Assembly (NCBI GenBank): GCA_964293815.1
Contig: CAXYYC010000040.1
Coordinates: forward strand, 1-10,494
DNA: 10,494 bases
From: CTSOIL-112 sp964293815
GTDB lineage: Bacteria; Pseudomonadota; Gammaproteobacteria; Burkholderiales; Burkholderiaceae
Direction of reading: 5' to 3'
Part shown: in pieces, positions 1 through 6,082 of the stretch
Layout: each line of letters begins with the position of its first letter
Numbering within the stretch: position 1 is the stretch's first letter
The notes under the pieces: model-generated
The model's database searches: none
Told to the model about the DNA's origin: nothing
The model's input: only the letters and a program-made list of their open reading frames with translations
Program-made: the position numbers and the translations under genes

Positions 1-2
1 AC

Positions 3-773
3 GACAAGACCGCCTCGTGCGCGGCGGCGATGATCAGCACCGCCTTGGCCATCAATGCCGAAGCCTACATCAGCGCACCCAAAGGTACGAACCTATCAGC
101 GTCGATTACAGGGCGTGGCCCAGCAGGTACGATTAACTTCAAATCTGCGGAAAAGCCCGCCAACTACTTCTATCCCTACCTGAAAAAAGGTGACGTACTG
201 GAGCATAAAGCCACACATGACGCAGGTTTACGAATGTGGGTCGATGTTAATGAAGGTTACTGGTTTAGCACTTCGAATCACGAATATCGCGGGGTGACGG
301 GTGTTGAGTTTGCCTTAACCTCACGCATCGATGACCCGCAGTCCGAGACCAATCGATTGAATGCTGTGGGTATCAATACCGTGTTCAATAGCTTCGGTAC
401 AGGTTTACGCGCATGGGGCAACCGCAATGCAAGCTGGCCAACCAACAGTCACGTCAGTAATTTTTCCTGCGCATACCGCACAGGCAACTTCATTGACGAG
501 GCGATTCGCCGATCACAACTCAAGTACATTGATCGCCCGATTGATGAGGCACTGCTGGATGCGTTCGTTGAAGACATCCGCATTTACCTGTCCGGCTGCC
601 GTGCCATCGTTGGCTTTAGCGTTGATTTGGATCGTGACTACGATCTGGCCGATGCGTTTAGCAAAGGTCAAGTACCCATCATGTACGAATTCACGCCGAA
701 ACTACCGGCCGAGCGCATTTCCAACAACAGCGTCATGACCCGCAAATACATGGCCAATCTGGTCAGCAAATAA
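3..773 (+). CDS. FI: Contractile tail sheath protein (P2 FI family), 5'-truncated by window edge
   Basis: This is the subunit of the contractile sheath that surrounds the tail tube and drives it through the host envelope. The frame is open from base 3 with no stop upstream, so the gene begins outside the window and the ATG at 30 is internal. About 256 residues are visible, against roughly 396 for P2 FI, so the N-terminal third is missing. The C-terminal part carries the clearest family signature: an 'IDEAIRRSQLKYIDRP' segment, then 'AIVGFSV' and a final strand region ending in 'FTPKLPAERI', which closely parallels the end of P2 FI. The stop codon at 771-773 overlaps an AAGGAG ribosome binding site for the tube gene, so the two genes are cotranscribed. 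Product family is near certain; the exact start is unknown. Confidence 0.93.
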   Translation, partial: DKTASCAAAMISTALAINAEAYISAPKGTNLSASITGRGPAGTINFKSAEKPANYFYPYLKKGDVLEHKATHDAGLRMWVDVNEGYWFSTSNHEYRGVTGVEFALTSRIDDPQSETNRLNAVGINTVFNSFGTGLRAWGNRNASWPTNSHVSNFSCAYRTGNFIDEAIRRSQLKYIDRPIDEALLDAFVEDIRIYLSGCRAIVGFSVDLDRDYDLADAFSKGQVPIMYEFTPKLPAERISNNSVMTRKYMANLVSK

Positions 774-786
774 GGAGCTTTGAATT

Positions 787-1308
787 ATGGCAAGCATTAT
801 CATCAATAAGATCGTTGAAGCCAACGTCTACCTCAACGGTAACAACCAAGCCGGTAAAGCCACTGAGGTCAAGTTTCCGAGTCTGCAAATGGATATGCAG
901 GAAACTGACGCGTTGGGTATGGCCATGACCATTTCCTTACCCGGTAAACTCAAAGAGTTGGAAGGCGAGATCACTTGGAACTCAGTGTATCCAGAAGTCG
1001 AAGAACTACTGCTCAACCCATTCAATGGCGTACCGCTCATGCTGCGCTCGAACCTGCGCCGCTACGGCTCGGCAGGCTTGGTGGAGGAAGTGCCGATGGC
1101 AACCTTCATCACCATCATGCCACACGAAAACGAGCTGGGCGAGTTGAATATGAAGGACGCACAAAAACGCCCAGTGAAATACAAAGTGCTGTCCCTGCGC
1201 CAAGTGGTTGATGGTGTCGAGATTCTGCACCTTGACCCGTGGAACAATATTTACCGTGTCAAAGGCAAAGACATCTTTGAAAAAATGCGGCGCAATATTG
1301 GCGCGTAA
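787..1308 (+). CDS. FII: Major tail tube protein (P2 FII family)
   Basis: This protein polymerises into the inner tail tube through which DNA passes. It is 173 residues, almost the same as P2 FII (about 172). Family features include the N-terminal 'INKIVEANVYLNGNNQAG', the 'PSLQMDMQETDALGM' segment, a central region typical of tube beta-strands, and a C-terminal half containing 'RPVKYKVLSLRQVVDG' and 'EILHLDPWNNIYRVKG'. The start at 787 is supported by an AAGGAG site at 772-777, 9 nt upstream. Only 13 bp separate it from the sheath stop, matching the sheath-tube pairing in all P2-like phages. It is the last gene before an intrinsic terminator at 1371-1403, so sheath and tube, which are needed in many copies per virion, may be expressed separately from the low-copy tail genes downstream. 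Confidence 0.95.
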   Translation: MASIIINKIVEANVYLNGNNQAGKATEVKFPSLQMDMQETDALGMAMTISLPGKLKELEGEITWNSVYPEVEELLLNPFNGVPLMLRSNLRRYGSAGLVEEVPMATFITIMPHENELGELNMKDAQKRPVKYKVLSLRQVVDGVEILHLDPWNNIYRVKGKDIFEKMRRNIGA

Positions 1309-1316
1309 CTTGGAGC

Positions 1317-1349
1317 AAATCGCCTGATTTTTTTAATCTGCATTAAAAG
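1317..1349 (+). repeat. Intergenic dyad repeat, copy 1
   Basis: This 33-bp element follows the tube gene. It reads AAATCGCC, TGA, a run of seven T, then AATCTGCATTAAAAG. Its core is a perfect inverted repeat, TTTTAAT (1331-1337) and ATTAAAA (1342-1348), around a CTGC centre. A nearly identical copy lies at 7812-7845, in the only other true gap of the tail cluster. The T-run lies 5' of the dyad, so the element cannot act as an intrinsic terminator on the + strand, and no T-run follows it on the minus strand. A protein-binding dyad is the simplest reading. Confidence 0.85.
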
Positions 1350-1375
1350 AGTCTGCGGCTCACCATCACTAAACT
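1331..1375 (+). promoter_or_regulatory. Candidate activator-dependent late promoter for the E-to-V genes
   Basis: The dyad at 1331-1348 is followed, after 21 nt, by TAAACT at 1370-1375, which keeps the key T1, A2 and T6 of a sigma70 -10 box. No good -35 box is visible at the usual spacing. Placing +1 twelve bases after the start of the hexamer puts it near 1382 and the dyad centre near -42.5, a usual position for an activator that contacts RNA polymerase directly. The same 21-nt spacing occurs at the second copy. This is inference: the hexamer is weak (4 of 6) and the activator is unknown. Confidence 0.35.
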
Positions 1376-1403
1376 CACTCGTGCGTAACGGGTGAGTTTT
1401 TTT
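1371..1403 (+). terminator. Intrinsic (rho-independent) terminator after the sheath-tube genes
   Basis: A 12-bp stem, AAACTCACTCGT (1371-1382) with ACGGGTGAGTTT (1388-1399), contains one T-G pair and a 5-nt loop, GCGTA. A run of seven T at 1397-1403 begins inside the right arm and continues past it. This is a textbook + strand terminator. It lies 62 nt after the tube stop and 51 nt before the E start, so at least part of the transcription from the sheath-tube unit should end here. E and the genes after it then need read-through, antitermination or their own promoter. Confidence 0.85.
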
Positions 1404-1454
1404 ATGCGCTCACCACAAAAGCAAACGATTTTTTAACCTTTTATGGAGCAGATC

Positions 1455-1757
1455 ATGACCGAAAAAGCACAAACCCCTGAGCAAAATGCCGCGCAAAAAA
1501 TTCAAGAGAAACTGGGTGCGGCCAAGGTATTTGTATTGGTTGAACCAATTAACTCGCCGCTGGGTGAAATCACTGTTGTATCCGCTCGCCGAGTCAAAGT
1601 GGCCGACTACAAACGAGCGGCAGAGATGTACCCAGACAACGGGGCATTACAGCAAATTCAAGTACTGGCCGTGGCCAGTGGTTTGCAGGCAGAGGATTTT
1701 GACGCAATGACGTGGGAGGATTATCAAAAACTGCGCCAATTTTGTACCGGCAGTTGA
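1455..1757 (+). CDS. E: Tail assembly chaperone E (P2 gpE / Mu gp41-like)
   Basis: This small chaperone is thought to coat the tape measure protein before the tube polymerises, and is absent from the mature virion. The chosen start at 1455 follows TGGAG at 1444-1448 with 6-nt spacing and gives 100 residues. An upstream in-frame ATG at 1443 contains that ribosome site and is less likely. The segment from 'FVLVEPINSPLGEIT' through 'VKVADYKRA' to 'DAMTWEDYQKLRQF' has the pattern of the P2 gpE/PF10109 group: a short beta-rich N-terminus, a helical middle and a final helix. P2 E is about 91 residues. The gene ends inside a region overlapped by a second frame encoding a GpE-like tail (see E'), as in other chaperone pairs made by programmed frameshifting. 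Family assigned from sequence pattern and position. Confidence 0.85.
   Translation: MTEKAQTPEQNAAQKIQEKLGAAKVFVLVEPINSPLGEITVVSARRVKVADYKRAAEMYPDNGALQQIQVLAVASGLQAEDFDAMTWEDYQKLRQFCTGS
1726..1743 (+). other. Candidate programmed ribosomal frameshift region (E to E')
   Basis: E is read in one frame to its stop at 1755-1757, while the GpE-like extension is in the frame reached by a -2 or +1 shift. The second frame is open only from 1711, after a TGA at 1708-1710, so any shift must occur between 1711 and 1757. Two slippery candidates lie there. One is a run of five A at 1726-1730, where a tRNA-Lys on AAA (1728-1730) can re-pair perfectly two bases back at 1726-1728. The other is a run of four T at 1740-1743, where a tRNA-Phe on TTT can slip +1 onto TTT. 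The fusion from 1455 would be about 150 residues, close to the P2 E+E' product (about 142). The mechanism is inferred. Confidence 0.5.
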
Positions 1758-1905
1758 TTGGGATAGTTACAAAGTGGCGGCCGCAGATTTGGCGTGGTGG
1801 TTTGGCTTCACGCCCAGCGCAATTGATGAGTTGTATTTGGATGAGATTGTGGATTGGCAAGAACAAGCCAACCGCCAAATCAAAGCGGGCTTTAGCAAGT
1901 TTTAA
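1744..1905 (+). CDS. E': GpE-family tail protein / E' chaperone extension (PF06528-like)
   Basis: This frame encodes a segment with 'ADLAWWFGFTPSAIDELYLDEIVDWQEQA', in two neighbouring pieces typical of the GpE family: an acidic-hydrophobic 'D-hydrophobic-W-F' start, a P-S-x-hydrophobic-D motif, an 'L-x-x-L/I-x-x-W' helix, then a basic tail. In P2 the matching E' sequence is made by frameshifting out of E. Two routes are possible here: a -2 or +1 shift from E in 1711-1757, or separate initiation at GTG 1774, which would give 43 residues beginning with an AAADLAWW motif behind a weak GGGATAG site. The start given is the first codon after the +1 candidate. The stop at 1903-1905 overlaps the stop of the minus-strand ORF at 1902-1904. 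Domain identity is fairly secure; the route of expression is not. Confidence 0.72.
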   Translation, partial: VPAVDWDSYKVAAADLAWWFGFTPSAIDELYLDEIVDWQEQANRQIKAGFSKF

Positions 1906-2165
1906 GCGGGTTTCCGGCGTACCACAGCGCGTGCGCCGGAAACCAGCAAGGCGATGATCCAGCTGGCCAATGTCGCTGCTAAACCCACGCCAATGGCTAC
2001 AAATGGAGCGATGAGAACGAATAGCAATACGGCCATGAAGAACCCACCTGCGCTCCACAAACTGGCAAACAGAATCACCGCGCACACGGCGCAAATGAGT
2101 ACGAACAGCACGCTGGCCAAAGCACCGGTGAAGTCGTTTTCAAAGTCCAAGTTCATGTTCATCAT
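1902..2165 (-). CDS. Small hydrophobic membrane protein of unknown function, antisense to the tail operon
   Basis: This 87-residue reading frame is on the strand opposite to all other genes here. The N-terminus is short and acidic ('LDFENDF'). Two long hydrophobic stretches follow at about residues 14-36 and 39-62, with a third, weaker one at about 65-76, and the C-terminus is basic (R and K in the last 12 residues). By the positive-inside rule the C-terminus would be cytoplasmic. Codon use (GCC, AGC, GTG, CTG) resembles a real gene, and the + strand reading of the same DNA is compositionally poor. Starts at 2165, 2162 or 2156 are possible; a stop just upstream limits the choice, and no strong ribosome site is seen. 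A TTGACA-like box lies on this strand at 2191-2186 but has no good -10 partner. I do not recognise the family. A lysogenic conversion or superinfection-exclusion protein is possible but unproven. Confidence 0.55.
   Translation of the reverse strand: MMNMNLDFENDFTGALASVLFVLICAVCAVILFASLWSAGGFFMAVLLFVLIAPFVAIGVGLAATLASWIIALLVSGARAVVRRKPA
1909..1944. repeat. 11-bp perfect inverted repeat (hairpin) just after E'
   Basis: GGTTTCCGGCG (1909-1919) is the exact reverse complement of CGCCGGAAACC (1934-1944), with a 14-nt loop. It starts 4 nt after the E' stop and falls within the last codons of the minus-strand ORF. No T-run follows on either strand, so it is not a standard intrinsic terminator. In the + strand RNA it could protect 3' ends or modulate tape measure expression. 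On the other strand it could stabilise the end of the small membrane-protein message. Function is inferred; the symmetry is directly visible. Confidence 0.7.
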
Positions 2166-2184
2166 GCACGCTCAGTAGGTAAAA

Positions 2185-4962
2185 ATGTCAAAAGAACTCT
2201 TGATCGGTGTAGGGATAGGCGCAACGCTCAAGGCGGGCTTTAGTGCTGTGTTCGGCCGCGCTGAAAAAACCGTGACTGCGCTGGGCAATGAAATCAATAA
2301 GGCGACTAAAGCCAATGAAGCATTCGGTAAATCCATTCGTGCGCAAGCACAATTGAACAAAACCCTAGACCTATCCAAGCAGTCCCGTCAGTACGCCGAT
2401 ATGGCGGTGCAAATCAAAAAAGCCAACATTGCGCAAGACGGCTTGAATAAGGCCATTATAGCGCAAAAATCAGCACAACAGCACCGACAACAACTGCGCA
2501 GTGATATGGCGGAAACCGCCGGTCATGCCGCCGTGGTTGGCGCACCTGTGTTGGCCAGCGTTAAAAAATTCATGGAACAAGAGTCCGCCTCGGCAGACCT
2601 CAAAATTTCCATGATGCAAAAAGACGGTAGCTTTGGCCAATACGAAAAATTAGACAAACTGGCGGGCGAATGGGGCGCGGCATTGCCGGGCAATAAAAAA
2701 GATTTCACAGAGATGATTCGCGGGCTGAAAAGCCAAGGCGTCTCTGACAATACCATTGTCAACGGCGGTGGTCTGGCCACGGCGCAACTGAATACCGTGA
2801 TGGGTATTCCTATTGCCGACGGTACGTTTTTTGCCAAAAACATGGAGGCGCACGGCATCAAAGAAGCGGATTTACTCAAGTCTGCTGACCTCACGCAGCG
2901 TGCTTACTTTGCAGCAGGATTGAACAAAGAAGATATGTTCCAAGCCATGTCCTACTACGCACCGAAGGCGAACACGCTCGGTCTGACGGGGCTGGAAAAT
3001 CAAAAGCAAATCTACGCAGTTGAAGGTTTATCAGCCAACAAAGGATTGGAAGGCTCATCCTTCGGCACCAATTTTTCAATGATGCTCAGTCAATTGTCGC
3101 GTGGACCGAAGTTGGTCGAAGAAGCCAGCAAAGGTATGAAGTCTGAGGTCAAAAACATGATGACCGCTTCAGGCGCGAAGTTCGAGTTTTTCAACAAAGA
3201 CGGCTCAATGAAAAGCCTGCGTGACATCACCGGCACGCTCGAGACCGAGTTCGGCAAAATCAAATCCAAATTCGGCGATCAAGGGGTGATGGATGTCGCC
3301 GACGCGATTTTTGGACAAGAAGGCGGCCGTGTCGCCAGCATTCTGGGCCAAGGCGGTTTAGACGGATTCGATGCGATGATTGCCAAAATGGACAATCAAG
3401 CGTCCATGCAAGACCGTATCAACGTCATAACCAGCACATTGTCCTCGACCATTGAACAATTGGGCGGTGTGGCTGAGAACACGGCGGCGCAGTTTGGCGA
3501 GGTGTTTGCGCCAGAGGTCAAGTCGTTTGCCGAGTCAGCGCAAGGCATGATTGAGGGTTTTATTGTGCCGTTCATTGCCAACAACAAAGGATTGATTAAA
3601 ACTGTATTCGGCCTCATGGCTGGCTTCTTTGGCCTCAAACTCGCCGCATTGGCATTCGCTTATTCATCATCAATGGTGGCCATGCCATTCCGCGCCATGT
3701 GGACGGGCTACAAAAAACTGCAAGCGGTTCAAAGTATTTGGGGACTACTTAAACTTGGGGAGATTTCACGCGGCGTGGCGGCCTTTCGGATGTTGGGGAT
3801 GTCCGCTCAGAACGCAGCCAAAGCTTCGGCACTGGTGGGCAAAATCGGCGCGCCTTTTGCCAATATTTTTACCCAAATCAACGCGGGTTCAGGTGTGTTT
3901 GGCAAGGTCAATATCGGTCTGAACCTTGTCAAACAAGGGTTTCTCAGCGTGGCACGAGCCATGCTGACCACGCCGCTGGGCTTGGCGATTGGCGCGATTG
4001 CGATTGCAGGTCTGCTCATTTACAAATACTGGAACCCGATTAAAGCTTTTTTCGGTGGTTTTTGGGATGGCCTCAAAACAGGTATGGCGCCGATTGCACC
4101 GCTGTTTGACAAGCTGGTCAATGCCTTCTCAGCCGTTTGGGGTAAGGTCGCACCGTTTGTACAGCCCATCATCAACTGGTTCAAGGACTTTTTTACGGTG
4201 ACGCAGGTTGGCGAAGGCGGCGCACGCGGTTTCGGTCAAGCCGTCGGGCAATTCATCGGGGGGGCGATTTCTGCCGTGGTCGGTTTTGTTGGCAGCAAAA
4301 TTTTAGAAATGAAAGCGGCCTTTAACGGCGGCTTAACGGGGATTTTAGGACTGATCATCAACTGGTCACCGCTGGGCGCGTTTTACTCAGCCTTTGCGGG
4401 GGTAATGAGTTGGTTCGGCGTGACGCTGCCCGCAACGTTCACGGGCTTTGGCTCGATGATTGTGCAAGGGCTGGCCAACGGCATTCGCGCCGGTGCGTCC
4501 AGTGTTTACAACGCCATTTCTGAAATGGGCAGTTCTGCAATTGCCAAGGCCAAAGGCATTTTTGGCATTCGCTCGCCGAGCCGTGTGTTTATGGGTATCG
4601 GTGGCTTTGTCACGCAGGGATTGGATGTCGGCTTGACGCGTGGCGGCCTGCGTCCATTGGCCACCATTGGTTCTCTGGCCAATAATTTGCAACAACGTTT
4701 CAAAAATCGCGCCGGTGAACTGCGCTCAAATCTGACCGCTCGGATGCAGGCCAACTCGGCAGAGATGGCCGCGGCTCGTGCCCAACAGCAATCCGCACAG
4801 GCGGCGCAGTACGGTGGCAATACATTCCATTACAGCCCGCAAATCCATGCACCGGGTGGCGACATCAATCAAATCGCCGAACTGCTCAAAATGAGCCAGC
4901 GCGACTTTGAGCGGCGCATGGAGCAGTATATCGCGGATAAAGCCCGTAGGAGTTACGCATAA
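2185..4962 (+). CDS. T: Tail tape measure protein (P2 gpT type)
   Basis: This protein fixes tail length and is thought to leave through the tube ahead of the DNA at infection. It has 925 residues (P2 gpT about 815), so a somewhat longer tail may be expected. The first 110 residues are charged and coiled-coil-like, rich in K, Q and A. Residues about 115-320 resemble the TP901-type tape measure core. Hydrophobic, potentially membrane-inserting segments lie near 462-500, 593-616, 684-707 and 717-746, as is common in tape measures. A 'GIRSPSRVFMGIG' motif near residue 796 is frequent in this family, and the C-terminus returns to helical Q/A/R-rich sequence. No lytic transglycosylase or peptidase domain is seen. 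The start has a weak AGTAGG site at 2174-2179. Its stop TAA shares one base with the ATG of U (TAATG), indicating translational coupling. Confidence 0.93.
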   Translation: MSKELLIGVGIGATLKAGFSAVFGRAEKTVTALGNEINKATKANEAFGKSIRAQAQLNKTLDLSKQSRQYADMAVQIKKANIAQDGLNKAIIAQKSAQQHRQQLRSDMAETAGHAAVVGAPVLASVKKFMEQESASADLKISMMQKDGSFGQYEKLDKLAGEWGAALPGNKKDFTEMIRGLKSQGVSDNTIVNGGGLATAQLNTVMGIPIADGTFFAKNMEAHGIKEADLLKSADLTQRAYFAAGLNKEDMFQAMSYYAPKANTLGLTGLENQKQIYAVEGLSANKGLEGSSFGTNFSMMLSQLSRGPKLVEEASKGMKSEVKNMMTASGAKFEFFNKDGSMKSLRDITGTLETEFGKIKSKFGDQGVMDVADAIFGQEGGRVASILGQGGLDGFDAMIAKMDNQASMQDRINVITSTLSSTIEQLGGVAENTAAQFGEVFAPEVKSFAESAQGMIEGFIVPFIANNKGLIKTVFGLMAGFFGLKLAALAFAYSSSMVAMPFRAMWTGYKKLQAVQSIWGLLKLGEISRGVAAFRMLGMSAQNAAKASALVGKIGAPFANIFTQINAGSGVFGKVNIGLNLVKQGFLSVARAMLTTPLGLAIGAIAIAGLLIYKYWNPIKAFFGGFWDGLKTGMAPIAPLFDKLVNAFSAVWGKVAPFVQPIINWFKDFFTVTQVGEGGARGFGQAVGQFIGGAISAVVGFVGSKILEMKAAFNGGLTGILGLIINWSPLGAFYSAFAGVMSWFGVTLPATFTGFGSMIVQGLANGIRAGASSVYNAISEMGSSAIAKAKGIFGIRSPSRVFMGIGGFVTQGLDVGLTRGGLRPLATIGSLANNLQQRFKNRAGELRSNLTARMQANSAEMAAARAQQQSAQAAQYGGNTFHYSPQIHAPGGDINQIAELLKMSQRDFERRMEQYIADKARRSYA

Positions 4963-5864
4963 TGTACGCAATGCTTGGCGATGTGCGCTTTGAAATGCTC
5001 ACCAGTTTCAGTAGTTTAGAGGAAACGCACAAAGCGATTTTTGGCAAACACGAGGTGCTATCAGGACGGCCACGCCTACAGGCAATGGGCAACGATCTGA
5101 CCAACCTACACTTTGGGGTCAAACTGCACTGGATGCTCGGTAATCCCGACACGGCCTACAACGGCCTGATCGCGGCGAAGGAAAGCCAACAGGCGCAAGC
5201 CTTGGTCTATGGCTCAGGGCGCTTTGTCGGCTGGTTTGTGATTGAGACCATCACCGGCCGAACCTTGCTACAAGACGCGCAGGGTCGCACGGCCGCGCGT
5301 GAGCTGGACGTTGAATTGACCGAGTTTGTCGGCGACCCGAATAATCCATTGCCAACACCCGGCATTGGTGGTGGTCTATCACCTCTGCTCTCGATGTTGC
5401 CCGAATCGGTGCGTGGCACGGCCAGTAAAATTACGGATGCAGTGCAAACCGGCGTGCGTATCTACAACGCCGCTGAAAAAGTCGTGAACGATGTGCAAAC
5501 GTTGGTCACTCAGGCCAAGCAAGTCAAAGACAATCCTGCCGCAGCATTCGGCTTGCTTGGTTCGGCGGCGAATCTGGGTGTGGGTGTCGTGACCGAGTTG
5601 GGCAAGTTACCCGTCATCGGCCAAGCAATGGGCAATCTGAGCGGTGTCACCGATTTTTTGAACTACACCGGTGCGGCCGCACAGTCCATGCAAACGGCGG
5701 TGAATACGATTCAAACAGGGGTCAATAGTGGCAGTATCGGCACATGGTTGGACAGCGGTTCAGCACTGATTGAGCAAGCGGCTGACGGGCTGAATAACGC
5801 CGCCAAAGGTGCGCAAGCCTTGACCGGCTGGCTCGCCTCGCGCAAAGACGGAGGCACACTATGA
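4962..5864 (+). CDS. U: Tail protein U with long C-terminal extension (P2 GpU family)
   Basis: GpU-family proteins are essential for tail completion and are thought to act at the end of the tube. The N-terminal part, about residues 1-125, matches the family: 'YAMLGDVRFEMLTS', a 'GRPRLQAMGNDL' segment, 'LHFGVKLHW', and 'LVYGSGRFVGWFVIETI'. A Pro/Gly-rich linker at about 125-150 leads to about 150 extra residues predicted helical and amphipathic, rich in A, G, V, T, Q and N. P2 gpU is only about 159 residues, so this protein is nearly twice that length. The start at 4962 overlaps the tape measure stop by one base and has TAGGAG at 4947-4952. The stop overlaps the X start (ATGA at 5861-5864). 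Extended GpU proteins may bring an additional structural role; that is inference. Confidence 0.88.
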   Translation: MYAMLGDVRFEMLTSFSSLEETHKAIFGKHEVLSGRPRLQAMGNDLTNLHFGVKLHWMLGNPDTAYNGLIAAKESQQAQALVYGSGRFVGWFVIETITGRTLLQDAQGRTAARELDVELTEFVGDPNNPLPTPGIGGGLSPLLSMLPESVRGTASKITDAVQTGVRIYNAAEKVVNDVQTLVTQAKQVKDNPAAAFGLLGSAANLGVGVVTELGKLPVIGQAMGNLSGVTDFLNYTGAAAQSMQTAVNTIQTGVNSGSIGTWLDSGSALIEQAADGLNNAAKGAQALTGWLASRKDGGTL

Positions 5865-6082
5865 CACAAGCGGTCTTGCAATACACCACTCAACTGGGCG
5901 ACCGCTGGGACATCATCGCGCATAAATTTTACGGCAATGCGCTACTCATCGACGGCCTGATTGCCGCCAATCCGCACCTGCCGATCTGCGAGCAGTTTGC
6001 GGACAATTTAACCGTATTTATTCCGGTATTGGAGAGCAAGCCAGCCAATAGCCAAGAGGATATGCCGCCGTGGATGCGATGA
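5861..6082 (+). CDS. X: Tail protein X (P2 gpX, LysM-like)
   Basis: A 73-residue protein matching the P2 gpX family (67 residues in P2), a small LysM-like tail component. LysM modules commonly bind peptidoglycan, and in tails they are thought to help attach the hub or tape measure terminus. The sequence shows the expected pattern: 'YTTQLGDRWDIIAHKFYG' resembles the start of a LysM repeat, followed by 'LLIDGLIAANPHL' and a closing 'FIPVL' strand. It is coupled at both ends: its ATG lies inside the U stop (ATGA, 5861-5864), and its TGA at 6080-6082 overlaps the possible ATG of D at 6079. A position between U and D is usual for gpX. Confidence 0.9.
   Translation: MTQAVLQYTTQLGDRWDIIAHKFYGNALLIDGLIAANPHLPICEQFADNLTVFIPVLESKPANSQEDMPPWMR

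Noticed and set aside
361..738. 125-codon frame inside the sheath gene
   Set aside because: Shadow of the sheath reading frame without family features or ribosome site.
30..773. ATG at 30 as the sheath start
   Set aside because: The frame is open upstream to base 3 and only the C-terminal part of the family is present, so the real start lies outside the window.
1328..1349. T-run plus dyad of copy 1 as an intrinsic terminator
   Set aside because: The T-run is on the 5' side of the stem and the stem is all A/T, so it lacks terminator design. The terminator is at 1371-1403.
1443..1757. ATG at 1443 as the E start
   Set aside because: It contains the GGAG that serves the better placed ATG at 1455, and has no ribosome site of its own.
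1712..1957. + strand 81-codon frame overlapping the end of E, as the E' product
   Set aside because: It would fit a -1 shift, but its protein is basic, with no GpE features. The GpE-like sequence is in the other frame, ending at 1905.
1594..2094. 166-codon minus-strand frame across E, E' and the gap
   Set aside because: Overlaps the E/E' coding region, is rich in R, C, H and P, and conflicts with the better minus-strand ORF at 1902-2165.
1954..2178. + strand 74-codon frame between E' and the tape measure
   Set aside because: Its composition (N, T, K, A-rich, no pattern) is that of the antisense of a hydrophobic gene. The minus-strand frame is the coherent one.
2163..2191. TTGACA box on the minus strand as promoter for the membrane ORF
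   Set aside because: At 15-18 bp spacing there is no acceptable -10 hexamer, so it is mentioned only as a possibility.
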